From: an uncultured Planctomycetaceae bacterium
GTDB taxonomy: Bacteria > Planctomycetota > Planctomycetia > Planctomycetales > Planctomycetaceae
Reading direction: 5' to 3'
Assembly: GCA_903921605.1 (NCBI GenBank)
Contig: CAIXQV010000105.1
Location: 1-9,948, forward strand
Length of the DNA: 9,948 nucleotides
In this document: piece by piece, positions 6,504 to 9,948 of the stretch
Layout of the letters: each line of letters begins with the position of its first letter
Position numbering within the stretch: position 1 is the stretch's first letter
The notes under the pieces: model-generated
Databases searched by the model: none
What the model was told of the DNA's origin: nothing
Seen by the model: the letters and a program-made list of their open reading frames with translations, nothing else
Translations under genes and position numbers: made by a program

Positions 6504-7670
6504 TCAGACTCCTGGGATGCTTCCATGCACCAGCACACTTTCTTCCACCTGCGTCTCTCTGTCGGAAACTGTAACCCATTGCAGGCACGCATGCCCTGCA
6601 GACATATGGTCGCTGATTTCTTCCATGCAAATCCCTGCCGCCAGAAGAATAATGTGGTCGCCTTCACGCGGTGGCTGAAGTCCATTAGCTTCAAGCACCT
6701 GCGACAGGCGAGACAGAATCGTCGGAACAGAAGATGAGATCGTATTGCCGTACGTCTTTAAATTGTTCAGATATTCGAATTCCGGGAACTCGACCTTGGC
6801 CGCAGCAACCAGCGCCCTCAGCAGCTTCCCGCTGGGCTGATGCGGTACCACAATGACTCGCTGCCCTGGGAGAACTTCGATCGAAGACGCCGCTGTCCGC
6901 AATCCTGCCAGCATCAGTTCGATGCCGTTCAGAAACACGGGCTCTGCATTCATTCGCATGACAGTCCGGTGAATAGGCTGCCCACGAAAACAAAAACCAT
7001 CCGTTGTGTCTCGACGAAACAAAGGATCGGGATTCGGCCGCAGATGATCCGGAACCGGAAAATCTTCTGAACGAACAGTTGAGACAGGAATTCCTTTGCC
7101 ACGCTCCAGAACCATAGCAGTCGCCCCGGCAGCAACAATGCCACAGAACAAACGGTCCGACGAATCATGCCATGTTTCAGGAGTTTCAATATTCAGGAGT
7201 GCAATGCGTGAAACGCCTTCGTCCCCTGACAAATGCAGGACCGCTTCATGCAGTAATTTCAGAAAACCGCTACATCCAAAATTAAACGCGAGCAGTTTAC
7301 CGGCAGAAATCCCGTGTCTCTCAGATAACTCCTCGGCGAGATGTTCACACGCAATTGGATCCGTGTTTGAATGACACAGCATGATCACCGGAAAATCCCG
7401 CAGAAGAATTCCGGACTCCTGCTCAAGGCGTCGCCCCAGCGCAACTCCGATCTCAACAGCCGTCACTCCGGGGCGAAGAATGCGACGAACGGAGATTCCC
7501 GTAGACCGACTGACATTCTCAGGACTTGCGAATCCTGCAGCACCGCCAAGACGCGAAAATTCCACGATCCGCGTGTTGTCAAGAAAATCATAAAGATCGT
7601 CCCGATCATACACGTCCACGATGCTGGACAAACCCAGCATCGATTCTGTTTCTGAAAAGCATTGTTCCAC
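6504..7670 (-). CDS. 3-oxoacyl-ACP synthase III-like (thiolase-fold) enzyme
   Basis: A condensing enzyme of the KAS III/FabH/OleA type, expected to join acyl thioesters by decarboxylative or head-to-head Claisen condensation in the cytoplasm; substrates unknown. The 388 residues contain STGISVRRI (56-64), matching the FabH segment around TGIxxR, and the nucleophile motif NFGCSGFLKLL with Cys133. His277 is in VPHQPS and Asn309 in YGNTISSS, so the Cys-His-Asn triad is complete. It is longer than typical FabH (about 320). The N-terminus lacks the usual ISGxGxYLP start, and the terminal GxGGGxxWG-type loop is replaced by a longer GICMEEISDHMSAG segment (346-359). The GTG start at 7670 has GGAG 6 bases upstream (7677-7680) and follows an in-frame stop closely; ATG at 7640 is the alternative. 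It sits 84 bp after the Gfo/Idh gene. I do not see an adjacent acyl carrier protein or OleBCD partner. Confidence 0.8.
   Translation of the reverse strand: MEQCFSETESMLGLSSIVDVYDRDDLYDFLDNTRIVEFSRLGGAAGFASPENVSRSTGISVRRILRPGVTAVEIGVALGRRLEQESGILLRDFPVIMLCHSNTDPIACEHLAEELSERHGISAGKLLAFNFGCSGFLKLLHEAVLHLSGDEGVSRIALLNIETPETWHDSSDRLFCGIVAAGATAMVLERGKGIPVSTVRSEDFPVPDHLRPNPDPLFRRDTTDGFCFRGQPIHRTVMRMNAEPVFLNGIELMLAGLRTAASSIEVLPGQRVIVVPHQPSGKLLRALVAAAKVEFPEFEYLNNLKTYGNTISSSVPTILSRLSQVLEANGLQPPREGDHIILLAAGICMEEISDHMSAGHACLQWVTVSDRETQVEESVLVHGSIPGV
7621..7640. repeat. Inverted repeat in the 5' end of the KAS III-like gene
   Basis: ATGCTGG (7621-7627) and CCAGCAT (7634-7640) are perfect 7-bp arms around a 6-base loop, about 30 bases inside the coding sequence and starting at its second possible ATG. 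The mRNA hairpin could affect initiation; it may equally be chance. Confidence 0.3.
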
Positions 7671-7676
7671 AAAATG

Positions 7677-7680
7677 CTCC
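7677..7680 (-). promoter_or_regulatory. Ribosome binding site supporting a GTG start
   Basis: GGAG on the minus strand with a 6-base spacer before GTG at 7670. It is the main reason to prefer the GTG over the downstream ATG at 7640 for the KAS III-like protein. Confidence 0.55.
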
Positions 7681-7712
7681 GAAGAGACCTAACCCGTCAA
7701 CAAACACGCATG

Positions 7713-7733
7713 CAGGTATATACACGATACCTG
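7713..7733. terminator. Hairpin between the Gfo/Idh and KAS III-like genes
   Basis: CAGGTAT (7713-7719) and ATACCTG (7727-7733) form a perfect 7-bp stem with a 7-base loop, 21 bases after the Gfo/Idh stop codon in transcription order. It has no T-run, so partial termination or an mRNA-processing boundary is more likely than a full terminator. Confidence 0.3.
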
Positions 7734-7754
7734 AAATACACAGACCCCAACGAC

Positions 7755-9140
7755 TCACACTTGAATTTCGTAACCCTTACGCTGTTCACGTGCCTGCCAA
7801 AGTGCGGCCTGCGGATCGCCGACGATCTGTTCTTTTTCCGGATCCCAATTCAACGTTCTATTCAGTCGAATTGCAATGTTCGCCAGGTGACAGACGGTCA
7901 TCGCTCGATGATGACTATGGACATCACTAATCGGCTGAGCCCTGTCGACAATACACTCGAAGAAATTCTTCATGTGGTTGCCGGGTTGCTTACCTTTGTA
8001 CAAAGTCTTCAGTGTCTCTTCCTGCAGAGGCTTCTCCTTCATGCTGTCGACAGCAGCACCAGTGAGTTTGCCACGATTCACAAAAATCCGCCCTTCTGTC
8101 CCTTCGAGCATCAGTCCGTTATCAAATCCAAGGTCATCCGCTCGATCGCGAATATGCAGCACAGCGTCATTGGCAAATGTCGCAGTCACATGAAACTCAG
8201 TCGCCGTGTTGTACTGACTCGGATCAGTGGGCATTCCATTCTCGAATGGTACCGGATGCTTTGCCATCACCGGCTCAACCTTGACAGGGCCCGTGTTCTC
8301 CAGGTTAAACGCCCAGGCTGCGATATCCACGTGGTGAGCACCCCAGTCGGTCATCTTGCCACCCGAGTATTCATACCACCAGCGGAATTCATAGTGACAT
8401 CGAGAGTTTCCGTAACGGCCGTCGGTTTTCTTGAAGCGATAGTCCGCCATAGGAGCCTGCCCCAACCACATATCCCAGTTCAGGCCTTTAGGAATCTCGG
8501 CGACATCCATCGGACCACTGCTCGGTGCTCCACCAATCGCGACGGTGACTGTCTTTAATTCCCCGATTCGCCCTTCACGAATCAGTGCAACCGCATGAAG
8601 GAATCTCAAATCCATCTCACTCCGCTGTTGCGTTCCAACCTGAAAGACTCGCCCTGTTTCTTCCAGAACTTTGCGGATCTGCTTGCCCTCGTCGATCGTC
8701 AGTGTGAGCGGCTTCTCGCAGTAGACATCCTTTCCCGCCTTCATTGCTTCGATCGCGATTTTTGTATGCCAATGATCTGGAGTGACGATCGTTACGACAT
8801 CAATATCCTTCCGATCAAGCACGTGTCGATAGTCCTCATGCATGTCGACTGATCGCGCAACTCCGGGCTTGCCCTGAAGTTCAAGAACCTTCGCCTTACC
8901 CGTTTCGACATGAGCCACATCAACATCACAAACGGCAGCGCAGTCGGAAAACTTCATGGCATTGGGACCAACCGCATTCCAACGGTCGCCCGTTCCTATA
9001 CATCCTAAAACGGGACGTTCGTTAGGACTCCGAAACGGCGATGCGAGGGATTCTGGGGAAAACCAATAAGGCAAGGAGGCCGAAGCGACTCCGGCAAGAC
9101 TGGCAGACTTCAGAAACTGGCGACGATTGGTGGATGACAT
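7755..9140 (-). CDS. Tat-exported Gfo/Idh/MocA family oxidoreductase
   Basis: An NAD(P)-dependent sugar or polyol dehydrogenase of the Gfo/Idh/MocA family, exported folded through the Tat pathway, as expected for a cofactor-containing periplasmic enzyme; the substrate is unknown. The 461 residues begin with the twin-arginine motif TNRRQFLK (4-11) and a hydrophobic stretch (about 14-25). The Rossmann segment [10 protein letters not shown] (45-54) follows, then TPDHWH (120-125) and the family EKP motif (142-144). The substrate-binding [10 protein letters not shown] (265-274) has His269/His270, and the C-terminal [12 protein letters not shown] (431-442) is common in planctomycete homologues. The length is normal for this exported subgroup. 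The ATG at 9140 has GGAG 10 bases upstream (9151-9154). It is first in a same-direction run with the KAS III-like and alpha/beta hydrolase genes. Confidence 0.95.
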   Translation of the reverse strand: MSSTNRRQFLKSASLAGVASASLPYWFSPESLASPFRSPNERPVLGCIGTGDRWNAVGPNAMKFSDCAAVCDVDVAHVETGKAKVLELQGKPGVARSVDMHEDYRHVLDRKDIDVVTIVTPDHWHTKIAIEAMKAGKDVYCEKPLTLTIDEGKQIRKVLEETGRVFQVGTQQRSEMDLRFLHAVALIREGRIGELKTVTVAIGGAPSSGPMDVAEIPKGLNWDMWLGQAPMADYRFKKTDGRYGNSRCHYEFRWWYEYSGGKMTDWGAHHVDIAAWAFNLENTGPVKVEPVMAKHPVPFENGMPTDPSQYNTATEFHVTATFANDAVLHIRDRADDLGFDNGLMLEGTEGRIFVNRGKLTGAAVDSMKEKPLQEETLKTLYKGKQPGNHMKNFFECIVDRAQPISDVHSHHRAMTVCHLANIAIRLNRTLNWDPEKEQIVGDPQAALWQAREQRKGYEIQV

Positions 9141-9183
9141 GAAAAAAGTGCTCCGGTCATCGTGTGATAAACTAGATGGGAAT

Positions 9184-9212
9184 ACTCTAAACGTGCTTCA
9201 TTGCCTACCCAA
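9184..9212 (-). promoter_or_regulatory. Candidate promoter of the Gfo/Idh gene
   Basis: On the minus strand TTGGGT (9207-9212) and TAGAGT (9184-9189) are separated by exactly 17 bp, resembling -35 and -10 boxes. The -10 box ends 43 bases before the ATG, a plausible short leader. TAGAGT is the same hexamer found in the two motifs flanking 3109-3526. Confidence 0.4.
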
Positions 9213-9241
9213 ACTATGCCAACCAGTTTGCGGGGCGTCAC

Positions 9242-9265
9242 GGAGTCCTTTCGCAAAAGGACTTC
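9242..9265. repeat. Tight hairpin or operator-like palindrome
   Basis: GTCCTTT (9245-9251) and AAAGGAC (9256-9262) are perfect 7-bp arms around CGCA. The pairing extends outward to 10 bp with one wobble. It lies about 30 bp upstream of the candidate -35 box of the Gfo/Idh gene, so it could be a regulator-binding palindrome, a terminator for a gene further right, or a dispersed repeat. No T-run is present. Confidence 0.4.
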
Positions 9266-9297
9266 CTCGGACCCTATCCGTAAACCCGATCCCCGTG

Positions 9298-9352
9298 TGC
9301 GTAGGAAAAATACCCGGAAAAAACACGTTTTAGAGGGAGGATAGTCTACGCA
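9298..9352. repeat. Spaced inverted repeat
   Basis: TGCGTAG (9298-9304) and CTACGCA (9346-9352) are perfect 7-bp arms 41 bases apart. They enclose a smaller AAAAC-AC-GTTTT palindrome. This may be a folded RNA or a small degenerate element; the function is unknown. Confidence 0.25.
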
Positions 9353-9394
9353 GGGACCACGGCGACTTCCAAACGTTAAGAGGTTTTCACACCA

Positions 9395-9637
9395 ATGAAT
9401 GCCCAAAGTACCACCAAAGCAACGATCAGGAAGGATGAGATTCCTTTTGCAGACAAAATCCAGATCTTGCAGGCCGTGGCATCTAAAAATCCAAAGCAGA
9501 AACGAAAACAGCACTGTCGGCTCACGCAGACAATGCTATTTTCAAGGATTCGCTCGCCAAAGAAAAAGGATTCAGGAGAACAGACTGATCATCTCCATAT
9601 GAAAATCGCGAGCATTGTCCGGACCCCCCGGACATAG
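9395..9637 (+). CDS. Possible small hypothetical protein (doubtful)
   Basis: An 80-codon frame begins with ATG preceded by AAGAGG 10-11 bases upstream, a fair ribosome binding site. The first 35 or so residues (MNAQSTTKATIRKDEIPFAD onward) are hydrophilic and gene-like. The rest is Lys/Arg/Gln-rich with no recognisable motif, and the end runs into the hairpin at 9616-9634. No family is recognised. It may be a chance frame. Confidence 0.2.
   Translation: MNAQSTTKATIRKDEIPFADKIQILQAVASKNPKQKRKQHCRLTQTMLFSRIRSPKKKDSGEQTDHLHMKIASIVRTPRT
9616..9634. terminator. GC-rich hairpin
   Basis: TGTCCGG (9616-9622) and CCGGACA (9628-9634) form a perfect 7-bp stem around ACCCC. It overlaps the end of the doubtful plus-strand frame. 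No T-run follows on either strand, so terminator function is uncertain. Confidence 0.3.
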
Positions 9638-9800
9638 GATAGAAACCGCCCGAATTGCCTAAAAGAAGGCCAGCCGAGCGAAAGAACCCAGATAGGAAAC
9701 GAGTGAAATTGCAAAACGGTCAACCAGCATGACCAGCTGGAGTTGCGAAACGATGCGCAACCACTGAACAGCAATCGCCATTCCACCGCCAGCATTTTTA

Positions 9801-9948
9801 GCCAAGGCGGCGTCCGCTACTGTTCATAAGGCCAACGTCGCAATGGATATTAACCGCCTTTCCGATGATGCCAAGTGCAGAATGCAGGAATCCGCAGCAT
9901 CCTGACAGGCTCCCAACTGAGTCAAGAACTTGTCTCAGGACACACCGG
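9801..9948 (-). other. Open fragment at the right edge, possible gene end or remnant
   Basis: On the minus strand a frame open from the window edge gives 49 codons before TAA (9798-9800). The Leu/Gly/Ser/Cys-rich translation includes SALGIIGKAVNIHCDVGLM and matches no family I recognise. On the plus strand an overlapping 45-codon open segment (9768-9902), without a start and bounded by two stops, reads LAKAASATVHKANVAMDINR. At most one can be real. Either could be a decayed gene. Confidence 0.12.

Larger units (their letters stand above)
9141..9948. other. Long intergenic stretch, no convincing gene
   Basis: About 800 bp upstream of the Gfo/Idh gene. It holds a candidate promoter (9184-9212), inverted repeats at 9242-9265, 9298-9352 and 9616-9634, a weak 80-codon plus-strand frame (9395-9637) and broken coding-like fragments beyond 9768. 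No tRNA, rRNA, integrase or transposase signature was seen. Confidence 0.5.

Noticed and set aside
6385..6630. Upstream TTG extension of the alpha/beta hydrolase
   Set aside because: It overlaps the KAS III-like gene in another frame and would place 82 unrelated residues before an obvious signal peptide.
7662..8558. 298-codon plus-strand open frame
   Set aside because: It lies antisense mostly over the well-supported Gfo/Idh gene, has no recognisable domain, and has an Arg/His/Ser-rich shadow composition.
9110..9514. 134-codon minus-strand frame upstream of the Gfo/Idh gene
   Set aside because: It has a Phe/Cys/Arg-rich random composition, overlaps the start of the Gfo/Idh gene and crosses three inverted repeats; no domain is seen.
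1..9948. CRISPR array, tRNA, rRNA, transposase, phage or defence system
   Set aside because: I looked for regularly spaced direct repeats, TΨC-like GTTCGANTC motifs, and integrase or nuclease signatures on both strands and found none.

Overview
The window looks like chromosomal DNA from a member of the Planctomycetota. This is an inference from gene content and style; no taxonomic marker is present. The pointers are a Tat-exported Gfo/Idh/MocA oxidoreductase with the C-terminal WDP..KE..xGD motif common in that phylum, several exported polysaccharide-type esterases in a short stretch, the archaeal-type cofactor-independent phosphoglycerate mutase, roughly 50-55% GC by eye, loosely spaced genes and weak or absent Shine-Dalgarno sequences on about half the genes.

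Layout. (1) 1-548, minus: N-terminal part of a cofactor-independent phosphoglycerate mutase (apgM type), cut by the window edge. (2) 710-3108, minus: two genes for exported hydrolases, an SGNH/GDSL esterase (3108 to 2272) followed by a CE15-like glucuronoyl esterase (2041 to 710). The 230-bp gap between them holds a 78-bp palindromic element (2135-2212). (3) 3109-3526: a non-coding divergent intergenic region with matching extended -10-like motifs facing both ways. (4) 3527-5503, plus: coaD, a thioredoxin-fold redoxin with a CNHC motif, and a coiled-coil protein ending in a four-cysteine zinc ribbon. They are co-directional with gaps of about 80 bp. (5) 5504-5538: a 35-bp gap between convergent stop codons, with a small hairpin. 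(6) 5539-9140, minus: in transcription order a Tat-signal Gfo/Idh/MocA oxidoreductase, a ketoacyl-ACP synthase III-like enzyme with a complete Cys-His-Asn triad but an altered C-terminal loop, and an exported alpha/beta hydrolase. A candidate promoter lies just upstream at 9184-9212. (7) 9141-9948: about 800 bp with no convincing gene, several short inverted repeats, and broken coding-like fragments toward the right edge.

Functionally the window mixes housekeeping genes (glycolysis, coenzyme A synthesis, redox) with secreted carbohydrate-processing genes. The GDSL and CE15 enzymes plausibly remove ester groups from plant or algal polysaccharides outside the cytoplasm, and the Tat-exported oxidoreductase and alpha/beta hydrolase may belong to the same lifestyle. 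I see no CRISPR array, rRNA, tRNA, transposase, phage gene, toxin-antitoxin pair or defence system. Most of the window is ordinary. The items most worth following are the palindromic elements, the shared promoter-like motif and the unusual KAS III-like protein.
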